Shown here: positions 10,502 to 22,204 of the stretch, one piece after another
How positions within the stretch are numbered: position 1 is the stretch's first letter
Layout of the letters: the number at the start of each line of letters is the position of its first letter
Origin: Rhynchospora pubera
Lineage: Eukaryota; Streptophyta; Magnoliopsida; Poales; Cyperaceae
NCBI GenBank assembly: GCA_028095005.1
Contig: CM051461.1
Location: forward strand, 61,299,840-61,363,839
Length of the DNA stretch: 64,000 nucleotides
Direction of reading: 5' to 3'
Notes under the pieces: generated by a model
What the model was told of the DNA's origin: nothing
Database searches by the model: none
What the model saw: the letters and a program-made list of their open reading frames with translations, nothing else
Made by a program: the position numbers and the translations under genes

Positions 10502-13500
10502 ATTTTTTTTTTTTTTTGATGAATGCCCTTGGGCCTACAATTCACTAAAACACAAAGTCTAATACAGAGTACAAAGTACAAACTCGCCTGTGTGACATAA
10601 AAAATAGTAAACAAACCTGGTGCTTAGATAAAAAGACAACCTATGAGAAAACTTACTAAACAAACAAACAAAACTTAAATAAAAAATAAGACAAACTGAA
10701 AGGCACTACCAAGTCATAAAGACACATAAACTAAACTAGGACCAACGAAAAATAGAAACAAATAGGCTTCAAGCACCAGTCTCAGACCCTAATAACAACT
10801 TCTAAGGGGGTCTCTCTTGCACACTCTGAAAGAAACTGACATCCAACCTCCCGCCTTGCTCTCCAAGTTGATGCAACCACATAGTCGGTTCCCCTTGGTA
10901 ATTAATTGAACTCCTCCTTGCTCTATTGGCCAGGTCATGCGCTATGTGAATAGCCTCTCTCCTTGCGTGATGCATAGATGCTCCCTGCTGACATACTTCC
11001 ATTTGATTGATGATTTGATTAACCACCGTTGTTGCTCTCCACGAAGGTAAATCAGCAGTATCCCCTTGGTTGACAGCTTGTACCAAGGTGAGACAATCTG
11101 AGAAAAACTGCAATTTTGTACCCAGCTCCTTATTCATGTCTCCATACACATACTGCATAGCAGCTTGTAGTGCCACTGCCTCTGCCATAAAGGCGTCATG
11201 TGCAATAAAATTGTGCATTCCTATTGCACGCATCTCTCCTCCTTCATATACGACAAAAGCTCCCCCTGAATTACCAGATGTGACCCAGGAAGCGTCTACT
11301 AACACTTGCCATCCTTCCTGGTAAAACTGGTACTGCTGTCCTGAAATAGCTCCTATCTTCGCAGTATCGATGTGTGTATGTGCCAGTTCTGGTCTCAAAG
11401 CCGCATTTACCCTCATTAGCACTGATTGGGGATGAAATATCGCATGCTCAATCACCGCTTTATTTCTTTCTTTCCATATCTCCCAAATCGTGGTACAGAA
11501 CATTATGATGCCTTCTTCATCTAGTTGTGCAGTGATTTGTTCAAAAGTCGTCAGAAAATCCATCGGCAACTCGTGTACCCTGATCCCCAGAGAACAGCCA
11601 AACCACACTTGCCTAGAGGTATTGCAAAAAAATAGGCAATGCATCTCGAATTCATTTTCCTCACCACATCTCTGACACATCGGTGAGAAATGTGATAACC
11701 TTTCATGCATGTGAACTGCCAAAGGCAGTCCCTTATTGATCAATCTCCAAATGAAAAGCTTTATTTTTGGAGGTATCCTTTTCCATTTCCACACCATCAT
11801 CCAATTAACTATAGGTATGGTTGCTTGTGGCATATGCAGTTGTGTTATTTTGTCGTACCCTTCCTTAACCGAATACTTTCCATTTTTTGATTCATGCCAC
11901 ACCATCCTGTCAGATACAACATTGTTTATCTCCAATTTTTGACCTGACATGATATCTTGGACCTGGTTCGGTTGAAACAATCTATGGAGCTCATTCACCA
12001 TCCATTGCCCTGCATTTTCATCCCACAGTGAGGACACCTTCATGTGCCTGTCAGTCACAGTGGCATGGTCTTGCACTTTCCATGAGCGAAACCAAGGCTG
12101 AGAGATTGCGTTTACTTTTGCCCCATTACCAAGCTGCCAAGATACTTGTTCTTTAAAGAAATCCCTCCAGTGCATCACCTGCCTCCATAATTTACTACAC
12201 CCATTTTTGCCCCTTGCTCTCCAATATCCAACCTGGGGGTAATATTTTGCTCTACAAATTTGGACCCAAGCTTTATCCTCATTCACCATTAAAGACCATA
12301 CCAGTTTCAAGAAGAGCGCCTCTCCAAAGCTTTGTAAATCCTTTACCCCTAAACCCCCCTCTTCAATTGGCTTGCAGATCTTTTTCCAAGCTATGAACGC
12401 CATGTAACGTTCTTGTCCTGTCTTCCCCCAAAAAAATTTAGCCATTAGGCTATTCATTTGCTTAATTATGCCTTTGGGTAGCAATTGTAAGGACATGGAA
12501 TAAACCGGCAACGACATGAGCACTGATTTGATCATTACTAGCCTCCCTGCATGGGACAGCATGTGAGCTTTCCATCCTGACAGCTTTGCTCTCATCTTCT
12601 CCAGTAATAATTTCCCCAACTTCTTCGAGTCCCCCCTCTCATCCAAAGTAATTCCCAGATACTTTTCCTCAGTATGCATCCTAGGTGCTCTTAAACAAAG
12701 CTGTACCATGTGTATTGTACTATCATTGCACCTCCAGGAGAACCAGAGACGCGATTTAGTCGGGTTGGCATGCAAGCCCGATGCACAACCAAAGCTGTTC
12801 AGTAAAGTATTTATCCTTTGCACTTCTAACGCACCTGCATCCCCCATCACAACAAGGTCATCTGCATAAATTACATGTGTAATTGGAGGGCTTGTGTGTG
12901 CTACCCGTACCCCATGCAGGTCCCCCCTGTCAACCGTTATCTGCATCATGCGAGAGAACACCTCCATGGCTATTATGAAGATATACGGGGACATCGGGCA
13001 GCCCTGCCTAAGGCCCCGAGTTGGTTCTAAGAAGCCATCCCCTTTGCCATTAATCTTGATGGTTACACGTGTTCGTCTGTAGGAGGAGATCATGATTTTT
13101 ATCAATTTTTGTGGGAGGTTGAGATATAGCATTGCCTTTTCTAGGAAACCCCAGTCTAGCTTGTCAAAAGCTTTGTTTATATCGGCCTTTAACAAGAAAG
13201 ATTGGTGCTTGAAGCGCGACAAGGAGAAAGAGTGAAGGACCTCCTTAATCAGCAAGATGTTGTCCCCTATACACCTTCCCTTAACAAACGCGTTTTGCTC
13301 TTGTGAAATGATTTTTTTGAGGTATGGTTGCAATCGGGTCGCAATGAGCTTCATTATCAGTCTATAGAAAATATTTCCAACACTGATCGGACGATAGTCC
13401 GCCGGGGTTTGAGGTTCATCACACTTAGGAATCAACGTAACATGACATTTCAACCAATCTACTGGTGCCTCCCCAGTCTCAAAAACCAACTTTATTTGTG

Positions 13501-14058
13501 TCACAATTTCATTCCCTAAAATGTGCCAATTCTTCTGAAAGAATCTAGCAGTAAAACCATCTGGGCCGGGGCTCTTGTCGGGGCCCATGTTAAAAAGCGT
13601 CCTTTTTACTTCATGCCAATCTGGATTTTCAATTATCTTCCTGTGAGCATGAGTTGGTAGTTTCGGTTTTTGGCTGTTCTCCAACTCAGTAAAAAACACA
13701 TCCTGCATGATTTCTCTCTGGGCTATTTCCTCTGCAACTTGTGGGCCCGTGGCAATAGGACAGTAGAGGTTTTTGAAATAGTCCAAAAAAGCTTTCTTAA
13801 TTACCCGATCATCGCCTGTGAACTTCCCTTCATCATTTTTAATCATGGTAACTAAATTATGCCTCCTTCTATCGGTAGCCAATGAGTAAGATGCAACTCT
13901 TGCATCATAATAGCTGAGCACAATGAGTAAATGGCATGACATTGACATAAATGCAGACATGAGATTTCCATTCTATCTACACAGAGTACACTGGTCTCAA
14001 AAAGATAGGTCAACTCCACCCTTCCTTCAATCGAGGCCATTATTTCTATTTGCGCCAT
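10502..14058 (-). mobile_element. 5'-truncated L1-type LINE retrotransposon
   Basis: The 3' end on the minus strand is a poly-A tail (poly-T at 10502-10518), preceded by a 3' UTR of about 280 bp and the ORF2 region. The endonuclease domain expected at the ORF2 N-terminus is absent: recognisable LINE protein begins only around 13910, so the insertion is 5'-truncated, as is usual for target-primed reverse transcription. The right boundary is approximate, and I could not find a convincing target duplication. Confidence 0.85.
10802..13960 (-). CDS. LINE ORF2 fragment: reverse transcriptase, zf-RVT and RNase H
   Basis: An open frame of about 1,050 codons. The reverse transcriptase lies at about residues 110-420: SPGPDGFTARFF, LIPK, DYRPISVGNIFYR, LKADINKAFDKLDW, TRGLRQGCPMSP and the catalytic YADD near 364. 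A zf-RVT-like region follows at about 735-800 (WRLINKGLP, CQRCGEENEFEMHCLFFC). A C-terminal plant-type RNase H at about 900-1030 keeps its acidic residues (VDASWV, AEAVALQA, FFSDCLTLV, HIAHDLANRAR). RT plus C-terminal RNase H is typical of plant L1-clade LINEs. The ATG at 13960 is incidental; the true ORF2 start and endonuclease are missing. The open frame over 3.1 kb implies recent insertion. Confidence 0.93.
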   Translation of the reverse strand: MSAFMSMSCHLLIVLSYYDARVASYSLATDRRRHNLVTMIKNDEGKFTGDDRVIKKAFLDYFKNLYCPIATGPQVAEEIAQREIMQDVFFTELENSQKPKLPTHAHRKIIENPDWHEVKRTLFNMGPDKSPGPDGFTARFFQKNWHILGNEIVTQIKLVFETGEAPVDWLKCHVTLIPKCDEPQTPADYRPISVGNIFYRLIMKLIATRLQPYLKKIISQEQNAFVKGRCIGDNILLIKEVLHSFSLSRFKHQSFLLKADINKAFDKLDWGFLEKAMLYLNLPQKLIKIMISSYRRTRVTIKINGKGDGFLEPTRGLRQGCPMSPYIFIIAMEVFSRMMQITVDRGDLHGVRVAHTSPPITHVIYADDLVVMGDAGALEVQRINTLLNSFGCASGLHANPTKSRLWFSWRCNDSTIHMVQLCLRAPRMHTEEKYLGITLDERGDSKKLGKLLLEKMRAKLSGWKAHMLSHAGRLVMIKSVLMSLPVYSMSLQLLPKGIIKQMNSLMAKFFWGKTGQERYMAFIAWKKICKPIEEGGLGVKDLQSFGEALFLKLVWSLMVNEDKAWVQICRAKYYPQVGYWRARGKNGCSKLWRQVMHWRDFFKEQVSWQLGNGAKVNAISQPWFRSWKVQDHATVTDRHMKVSSLWDENAGQWMVNELHRLFQPNQVQDIMSGQKLEINNVVSDRMVWHESKNGKYSVKEGYDKITQLHMPQATIPIVNWMMVWKWKRIPPKIKLFIWRLINKGLPLAVHMHERLSHFSPMCQRCGEENEFEMHCLFFCNTSRQVWFGCSLGIRVHELPMDFLTTFEQITAQLDEEGIIMFCTTIWEIWKERNKAVIEHAIFHPQSVLMRVNAALRPELAHTHIDTAKIGAISGQQYQFYQEGWQVLVDASWVTSGNSGGAFVVYEGGEMRAIGMHNFIAHDAFMAEAVALQAAMQYVYGDMNKELGTKLQFFSDCLTLVQAVNQGDTADLPSWRATTVVNQIINQMEVCQQGASMHHARREAIHIAHDLANRARRSSINYQGEPTMWLHQLGEQGGRLDVSFFQSVQERPP

Positions 14059-14941
14059 TTTTCAACCTGCCCCTCCATCTTTTTATGTTTCCTATCAAAA
14101 TAATTTGTAATAATATGCCTACAATTTTAAATTTAATTCTTTGCGGTTATATGCGTACGGGCTTTCACTCTAAAAAATAATAATAATAAATAATAAATCT
14201 TTGAGGTTAGTACTTGCAACTTGCAAGTTATGTTCGACCAACAAACACACTGCGCACAATATAAAATTACAAAAAGATGGACATACCACATATATGATTA
14301 AAAATGTTTTTGTGTATATTTGTAAGTCGAAAATATTTGGATGAGTTTTAAAGTTAGACAAGTCAGTATTGCATTTTGTGCTTCGCACTATCAGCATTGT
14401 TTTAGAGTCGCTTTGATTTTGTGGCGTCTTGTGTTGCCAATTATTTGATTCATTAAATTCTCACGGGAAAGGTTTTATGGTTTATCAAAGTTTGATGACA
14501 GAATCAAAGTTAAACGATGCATTTTTATTATATTCCATCCTTTTATGACGGAAAACTTCCTCCTCATTACCATCCAGAGCAAATATAGTACTTCCATCTT
14601 TTCAGCTCTTAATAACTTTTTAATAAGTGTACTCTTAAAAAAAATAACAATTTATGCTTTCTATAGTGAATTGATCAGGTCGTTATCTTTGATAAAGTGT
14701 TATATAATTAATTATTAAAATATGAATGCATAATTAGCTTAGGCTCCGTTATTTCAGAGTTTAATAGGATGACTAGCTAACTCCCGTTTTTTTTTTATGG
14801 TAAAAAAATAAATAAAAAGAGAGCTGAGTTTAACATCACAGATATTTGCTACATGAAATAATTTACAGGAAACAGGACGACGTACGAACAACTATTGTTT
14901 GCTACTGAAAATGTCACAAATATGAAATATCGTCCGGGCAA
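14059..14941. other. AT-rich intergenic, no feature recognised
   Basis: Non-coding AT-rich sequence with short poly-A/T tracts. No conserved reading frame and no clear terminal repeats. Confidence 0.5.
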
Positions 14942-15095
14942 GGGACGTTTGGATCGCTTGGAAATAGAAGGAATTTCTAATTCCTAGGCATAAAGTATTG
15001 AAAAGTGTGTAATTTTGTAAAATTGAATTATTTATAATAAATTTATGTCTAGTAATATGAAATTTCCCAAATTCCCACTTGATCCAAACAGCCCC
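14942..15095 (+). mobile_element. Short TIR MITE (family A)
   Basis: 154 bp. The ends GGGACGTTTGGATCGCTT and (inverted) GGGGCTGTTTGGATC are terminal inverted repeats. The body contains AAGTGTGTAATTTTGT and TTATAATAAATTTATG, as in the copies at 24183-24350 and 1-85. Confidence 0.75.
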
Positions 15096-15469
15096 TGAGA
15101 TATTTAGAACTTGAGCAGAGAATTGTTCCGCATCCGCACCTAGACCTATCAGACAAGTACCATGTCCACGAAATAGATGTGTTCCGTTTCTGTTTCGTTT
15201 TAGTCAACGAAACAAATTTATTTCGTTTAATATTTCGTTTCGTAAAACGAAACAATTTTTCATTTCGTTTAACGTTTCGTCTTACATTTTTTTTTAATTT
15301 CAGCCAATTTTCATGTTCTGTTTCAGTAACGTTCATAAATTTTATTTTCGTTTTCATTCCGTTTTTTAAAACGAAATTCATTTTCTCTCTCGTTTCTGTT
15401 CCGTTTGGACGGAACAAAATAAAATAAAATTGTGAAACGTGTATACTGACGTGCCTATCCGCACCTCTC
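15096..15469. repeat. TTTCGTTT-rich degenerate repeat next to the Mutator element
   Basis: At 15180-15420, TTTCGTTT and its complement AAACGAAA recur many times in both orientations. Open frames here are low-complexity artefacts. A similar composition occurs at 30289-30490 behind a hAT-like end. Confidence 0.5.
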
Positions 15470-15871
15470 GGAAAATTTTTATCAAAGACAAAAATACCCT
15501 TCATATTTTTAAAAAGAACAAAGGAGCACAAACATTTTTAAAATAAGCACAACTATAGCGGCAATACTATTGCCGCTATAGTCCAGCCTATATAGGACAG
15601 CTAAAATGACTAAAATATAAAAAAAATAAAAATTTTCCTTATAGCGGCAAGGGATTTGCCGCTATAGGACCTTCAAAATTTTTTTAGGGGCATGTTACTT
15701 TCATTTTTTTCCGTTTTTTTCTTTTATTTTTTCTTTTTCATTATAGCACAATTATTACAAACAAATTTTCGATTCTTCACTATAGCATCTAGAAATTTAT
15801 TTTGAAGTAAATTCAATAAATTGGAGGTTAAATTAATGAACCACCTTTAGATTTATCACAAGAATAATATC

Positions 15872-18157
15872 TGTGAGATACGGCGGTTTTGGCCCATGAC
15901 CAGACAGTGTTTCGGCCATGTCAAGCGTGGGCAGCAGCGGCGCTTGTCACGTAGTGTTGACGGTTAGCCACGAAACATTCTTGCATGTGTTGTAAAGCAT
16001 CTCATGCATCATGTAAATAGGCAATTTGGCATTGAAAATGACTTGTAACAGGGACCAAAAGTATGACTGTTGAATAGACCAAAGCGTGTTGCATTGGCTG
16101 CCGGTTAGCAACCGTAAGCCAGAACGGTGTTTAAGCCGCTTCCCCAACTGTGTATTGTGTACTTAGCATTTTGGGCAGCATGTAAGGGAGATGTCCAGTG
16201 AGTAGCAGCAATGGACCAGTCCAGTGGGTTGGAGTAATGGAGAGGTCCAGTTGGATGGTCTAACATGTCTTTGACCAGCCCCTAGTTTATGGACACCTAG
16301 CAGCTGCTTGGGCCAGCAAATAGAAGGGCTGTTGACACCTGTTCTCCCACCTCTTGAGCTGTCCCTCCCCAGCCATAAGCCCCTCACCTTGGAAAATTTC
16401 GTATAGGCCATTACCAGCCCCAAAACTGACCATCTATAGTGCTGTTTGAGTGTGTTTGACGGTGAAACAACTAGCCAGGACCATAGCGGGATAGCTGGGA
16501 CAGTCGAGAGCAAGGTACAGTGCATGGTTTAGCAAGTAAACACCTCAAACCAGGCCAAGGAAAGTGGCAGGGGCTGCTGCCAAGTTGAGTTCATGGCTGC
16601 CATACCGAACCAGTCCCTAGCGGTGTTGTTGCGTGGTAGGCCAGCGATGTTGCGGTGTCAACTAGTGTCCTGTCATCATGTCTTAACAGGCCACATGCAT
16701 GTAGAGAGCATGAGCATGGTAGGACAGTAGCATGGCCAAGTAACGGTGTAGTTGCGTGAGCAACGTGAGACCGTGCGGCGCTAGAAACGGTGCTTTCACC
16801 GCAAACCAGCCATGTAGCGGTGTCAAGTCTGGTGAGTTGCCCATGAAACAACATGAGTTAGGTGCTGGTTATGCACGGTTGTAACCCACGGGTTTTGTGT
16901 ATGTGAACCAGACTTCGCAGGACACGAAGCGGGGGATCCGAGAGGTGAGACAACGGCAACGCCTAAGCGACGACGGGTCGGTAAATAGGTGTAAAGGTGC
17001 GGATTCCACCTGAGCCCGAAATCTCATGTTTTTGAAAGTAAAAGTATATATATATATGTATGCATGTTGTTTGACTGTTTGTGCATGATTTGCATGTAAT
17101 TTGCATTTATGAATTGCTATATTACATGACTATGGACAGGAAAGGAATTGGTAAGTAAATGACATGCATATTGGATGGTATTCTTATTGGATGGCTGAAT
17201 TGGAATAGAAAGGAAATGATAAAAATGTACTATTGTGTGATGAATGGCATTTGCATCTTTGGAAAGCGGCGTCATGAACCGTTGTTCCAAGGGCCGTGAG
17301 ATAAGCGCTTATGTTCCGGGACTCATGATTGAGGGGGTAAATGTCCTCAGCATTAGTACAAGTTTGATGGATCGATTGGTAAGGCCGTTGGCAAACCCCG
17401 GCGTGGGTAAATCGCGGTCTATTATATTGGAATGACTTGCAAGATGAATTGATATAGAACCAGACTTGTAGAGTGCATGGTTAGGAACCAAATTATGGCC
17501 GGCTTTTGTGTATTATTATGTTATTTGATTTCCTAACCTCTATCGGGTGACCTATGCATTGCATGATGTTTCAAATGATTTTATGGCTGAAACTTATATT
17601 ATGTAACGCTATTTTCTTATGTATTCGGTTGCGTATTTAGTTCCGCAACATGAAGCTTCGGGTTCATGCGTGGCTGGAACTAAATACCGCACTGAGAAAT
17701 GGTTCCCTTTCTCACGTTTCCATGTTTTCATGGGTTCCAGGTTGGAGGCCGGGTGGAGTGCAAGGAAAGGATAAGCCAAGTAATGGCCATGTTTTGCTAT
17801 GCTTTTGTGTGCTGTTGAGTAGTCGTTGATGTGTAAATTGTGCTTGTATGTTATGTAAATGTCTGCCTTGTGTGTTGCCATCATTGAACTGAATTATATA
17901 AAGGGTTGGGACTTGATAAACTGAAGGGAACGGGTGCCGTTATGGCTAGATGCTTATAAATACAAGAGAGATCATGCTGAAATTTTCATTTACACGATGT
18001 ACAAGCAGTGTTTGTTGATCCTGGGACAGTGTTGCTGCCATAAGTATAGTAAATACATGGTAAATTGTGCTGGAAATAGGATGGTAAGCCTTGCGGCTGC
18101 ACGCGGCGCGTGTAGTCGCGGCGGGATCTGTCATGCCTGGGGCAGCGGGGTGTGACA
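15872..18157 (+). repeat. Left LTR of the gag-only element
   Basis: 2286 bp, starting TGTGAGATACGGCGG and ending GTGTGACA. It has a (TA)n tract near 17047 and no supported gene; open frames in it recur identically in the right LTR. Confidence 0.92.
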
Positions 18158-18313
18158 GGTTCTAAAGTGGTATCAGATCAAAGTTAAAACCCCAACCAGA
18201 CCTCAATAGGTTGTGTGAGTGGGGCTATGTCTAAGGGCAGTTGTTGTTGGTCGGGTTGTTTTCTTTTGCGTGTTTGCTAACGCTTACAGCTTTGAGCTGT
18301 GGACAGGTTGAGA

Positions 18314-19306
18314 ATGGAAGGTGATAGAATGGAAGGAGCTGGGCAGCCAAGGGAAAATGTGCGTGGGCATGAGCAACCCCGTGGTGCGGAGACTGAACGG
18401 CCAGAGCCGGTTATGAGTCAGCAAGCGGCTATGGATGCTAGGCTCATTGCTGCCTATGAGCAAGGCCGGTATTTGGCCCATCAATTGCAACGAGGATCAG
18501 CTGCACCGTTGAGTGAAGCTGAGCAATTTAGAGAATTGCTTAATGTTTTTGGCCAGCAAAAGCCGCCAAGGTTTGATGGAACGGGAGGCTACAAGGCAGC
18601 CGAGGAATGGTTGGAAAATATGCAGCACAAGTTCAGTTTGTGCCGGGCGCCTGAGGCAAACCAAGTTGAGTTGGCAACCCAATACTTAGAGAATTCAGCA
18701 ATGTTTTGGTGGAAAAGTGTTAAGCGCGGGTTTACCGGTGATCAATCAAGGATACCATGGAATTGGTTTGAAAGGATGTTCACTAGACGGTACTTGGGTG
18801 CTAATCAAAAAGAGAAACTAAGGCTGCAGTTTTTACAACTCAATCAGCAAGGGAAGACGGTGGGTCAGTACAATGATGAATTCATGGAACTTGCCCGCTA
18901 TGCACCTGAAGTGGTGGCTGATGAGTACCGGTATAGGCGGCAGTACTTGAATGGTTTGGACCCGGACTTGGCATCTCAGTTGGATGCTGCGGGTGAGATG
19001 GATATACATGATCTTATGGATCGGGCAGAGCGCATGGAAAAAGGAAGACTGGATGGGGAAAAAGTAAGGGTGTGCAACAGGAAGTTGAAGAATCGGAGGA
19101 AGAAGTGGCTGAACCTGCGAGTCCGACTCGTGAGTGGTACGCAGGGTCAAACGAAAGTGCAGGTACGCGGTTCGTTCAGAGGACTGAATGAATTTTTAAG
19201 GGGGGTGGAATGTGAGATACGGCGGTTTTGGCCCATGACCAGACAGCGTTTCGGCCATGTCAAGCGTGGGCAGCAGCGACGCTTGTCACGTAGTGTTGAC
19301 GGTTAG
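18314..19306 (+). CDS. Ty3/gypsy Gag polyprotein (retrotransposon gag domain)
   Basis: About 330 residues from the first ATG after the PBS. The capsid-like retrotransposon gag domain spans about residues 75-215: PPRFDGTGGYKAAEEWLENM, the MFWWKSVKRGF motif, FERMFTRRYLG and QFLQLNQQGKTVGQYNDEF. It resembles chromovirus Gag. No CCHC zinc knuckle is visible; the C-terminus is basic, then the frame runs about 30 codons into the right LTR before stopping, so the natural Gag end is probably lost. No protease or polymerase follows. Confidence 0.88.
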   Translation: MEGDRMEGAGQPRENVRGHEQPRGAETERPEPVMSQQAAMDARLIAAYEQGRYLAHQLQRGSAAPLSEAEQFRELLNVFGQQKPPRFDGTGGYKAAEEWLENMQHKFSLCRAPEANQVELATQYLENSAMFWWKSVKRGFTGDQSRIPWNWFERMFTRRYLGANQKEKLRLQFLQLNQQGKTVGQYNDEFMELARYAPEVVADEYRYRRQYLNGLDPDLASQLDAAGEMDIHDLMDRAERMEKGRLDGEKVRVCNRKLKNRRKKWLNLRVRLVSGTQGQTKVQVRGSFRGLNEFLRGVECEIRRFWPMTRQRFGHVKRGQQRRLSRSVDG

Positions 19307-21479
19307 CCACGAAACAGTCTTGCATGTGTTGTAAAGCATCTCATGCATCATGTAAATAGGCAATTTGGCATTGAAAATGACTTGTAACAGGGACCCAAAG
19401 TATGGCTGTTGAATAGACCAAAGCGTGTTGCATTGGCTGCCGGTTAGCAACCGTAAGCCAGAACGGTGTTTAAGCCGCTTCCCCAACTGTGTATTGTGTA
19501 CTTAGCATTTTGGGCAGCATGTAAGGGAGATGTCCAGTGAGTAGCAGCAATGGACCAATCCAGTGGGTTGGAGTAATGGAGAGGTCCAGTTGGATAGTCT
19601 AACATGTCTTTGATCAGCCCCTAGTTTATGGACACCTAGCAGCTGCTTGGGCCAGCAAATAGAAGGGCTGTTGACACCTGTTCTCCCACCTCTTGAGCTG
19701 TCCCTCCCCAGCCATAAGCCCCTCACCTTGGAAAATTTCGTATAGGCCATTACCAGCAAAACTGACCATCTATAGTGCTGTTTGAGTGTGTTTGACGGTG
19801 AAACAACTAGCCGGGACCATAGCGGGATAGCTGGGACAGTCGAGAGCAAGGTACAGTGCATGGTTTAGCAAGTAAACACCTCAAACCAGGCCAAGGAAAG
19901 TGGCAGGGGCTGCTGCCAAGTTGAGTTCATGGCTGCCATACCGAACCAGTCCCTAGCGGTATTGTTGCGTGGTAGGCCAGCGATGTTGCGGTGTCAACTA
20001 GTGTCCTGTCATCATGTCTTAACAGGCCACATGCATGTAGAGAGCATGAGCATGGTAGGACAGTAGCATGGCCAAGTAACGGTGTAGTTGCGTGAGCAAC
20101 GTGAGACCGTGCGGCGCTAGAAACGGTGCTTTCACCGCAAACCAGCCATGTAGCGGTGTCAAGTCTGGTGAGTTGCCCATGAAACAGCATGAGTTAGGTG
20201 CTGGTTATGCACGGTTGTAACCCACGGGTTTTGTGTATGTGAACCAGACTTCGCAGGACACGAAGCGGGGGATCCGAGCGGTGAGACAACAGCAACGCCT
20301 AAGCGACGGCGGGTCGGTAAATAGGTGTAAAGGTGCGGATTCCACCTGAGCCCGAAATCTCATGTTTTTGGAATTAAAAGTATATATATATATGTATGCA
20401 TGTTGTTTGACTGTTTGTGCATGATTTGCATGTAATTTGCATTTATGAATTGCTATATTACATGACTATGGACAGGAAATGAATTGGTAAGTAAATGACA
20501 TGCATGTTGGATGGTATTCTTATTGGATGGCTGAATTGGAATATAAAGGAAATGATAAGAATGTACTATTGTGTGATGAATGGCATTTGCATCTTTGGAA
20601 AGCGGCGTCATGAACCGTTGTTTCAAGGGCCGTGAGATAAGCGCTTATGTTCCGGGACTCATGATTGAGGGGGTAAATGTCCTCAGCATTAGTACAAGTT
20701 TGATGGATCGATTGGTAAGGCCGTTGGCAATAATCGCGGTCTATTGTATTGGAATGACTTGCAAGATGAATTGATATAGAACCAGACTTGTAGAATGCAT
20801 GGTTAGGAACCAAATTATGGCCGGCTTTTGTGTATTCTTATGTTATTTGATTTCCTAACCTCTATCGGCTGGCCTATGCATTGCATGATGTTTCAAATGA
20901 TTTTATGGCTGAAACTTATATTATGTAACGCTATTTTCTTATGTATTCGGTTGCGTCTTTAGTTCCGCAACATGAAGCTTCGGGTTCATGCGTGGCTGGA
21001 ACTAAATACCGCACTGAGAAATGGTTCCCTTTCTCACGTTTCCATGTTTTCATGGGTTCCAGGTTGGAGGCCGGGTGGAGTGCAAGGAAAGGATAAGCCA
21101 AGTGATGGCCATGTTTTGCTATGCTTTTGTGTGGTGTTGAGTAGTCGTTGATGTGTAAATTGTGCTTGTATGTTATGTAAATGTCTGCCTTGTGTGTTGC
21201 CATCATTGAACTGAATTATATAAAGGGTTGGGACTTGATAAACTGAAGGGAACGAGTGCCGTTATGGCTAGATGCTTATAAATACAAGAGAGATCATGCT
21301 GAAATTTTCATTTACACGATGTACAAGCAGTGTTTGTTGATCCTGGGACAGTGTTGCTGTCATAAGTATAGTAAATACATGGTAAATTGTGCTGGAAATA
21401 GGATGGTAAGCCTTGCGGCTGCACGCGGCGCGTGTAGTCGCGGCGGGATCTGTCATGCCTGGGGCAGCGGGGTGTGACA
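19210..21479 (+). repeat. Right LTR of the gag-only element
   Basis: 2270 bp, differing from the left LTR by scattered substitutions and small indels (for example CCAGCCCCAAAACTGACC against CCAGCAAAACTGACC, and loss of the AACCCCGGCGTGGGTAA stretch near 20729). Confidence 0.92.
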
Positions 21480-21480
21480 A

Positions 21481-22204
21481 TATCTATATATTGTATATAG
21501 GGTTCTTCAATCGTGCGTGTCGTGTCGCGTCAAACACGATCGACGTGTTGGAGTCTCGTGTCGTGTCGTGTTGGCACATCGTGTTAGGCTTGTCGGATTA
21601 TTTTATTATTTTTTAAATAAAAATATAAAAAAATTAAAAGTTAAAAAGGAAAAAAATTTACTGCCGTAATGATTTATTATTTGATTAAGTTCAAAACTTT
21701 TTATTAATATTTATATAATAAATAATAATTAGATAAGAATAATATGAGTACTAAATGGTAAATAATATGATGTAGCATTATAAATTGGATTTAAATTATT
21801 AATTTTGTTTATATAATCAACATTAATAATTAAATTTGTGTTGATATGTCGTATCAGTTCGTGTTCGTGTCATGTTGTGTGTCTAATCGTGTTGTGTCAA
21901 ATCGTGTCAATTTTTTAAAACTTCCAACACGACACGATTATGACACCACACGAATTTTTTAATTTTTTATTTTAAAAATAATAAAATAATTCGACACGGC
22001 TAGCACGATGTGCCAACACGACATGTTGGTCGTGTTGTACCAAATTATGTGTCATCTTAGCTCCTTTTACCATTTAGCACGATACGACAGGATTAAAAAA
22101 GTAATTTGTGTCAACAAGACACGACACGAGACTCCAACACGACGATCGTGTTTGACACAACCCGAGACGTACAATTGGAGAAGCCTATATACAATATATA
22201 GATA
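21481..22204. mobile_element. Inner foldback element rich in CGTGTCGTGT
   Basis: The left arm starts TATCTATATATTGTATATAG (21481) and the right arm ends with its complement CTATATACAATATATAGATA (22204). Both arms carry AAACACGATCG(A/T)CGTGTTGGAGTC-type sequence with tandem CGTGTCGTGT. The loop is AT-rich. The gag-only LTR element inserted at the very edge of its left arm, so this foldback was already present. Confidence 0.65.

Larger units (their letters stand above)
15872..21479 (+). mobile_element. Gag-only Ty3/gypsy LTR element with 2.3-kb LTRs
   Basis: LTRs at 15872-18157 and 19210-21479 (TGTGAGATACGG...GGGGTGTGACA), flanked by the 5-bp duplication ATATC (15867-15871 and 21480-21484). 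The primer binding site TGGTATCAGATCA is at 18168-18180 and the purine tract AAGGGGGGTGGAA just before 19210. The interior is about 1.05 kb and encodes only Gag; protease, RT, RNase H and integrase are absent. The PPT and LTR-end motifs match those of the element at 6006-8213, so both likely depend on related Ty3 (chromovirus-like) helpers. The LTRs are nearly identical, so insertion was recent. Confidence 0.93.

Noticed and set aside
15049..15531. Phe/Lys-rich open frames on both strands
   Set aside because: They come from TTTCGTTT/AAACGAAA repeats, are low complexity and have no family signature.
16163..21477. Several short open frames on both strands repeated at 16-18 kb and 19.5-21.5 kb
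   Set aside because: Both sets lie in the two LTRs of the gag-only element; duplication explains their apparent conservation.
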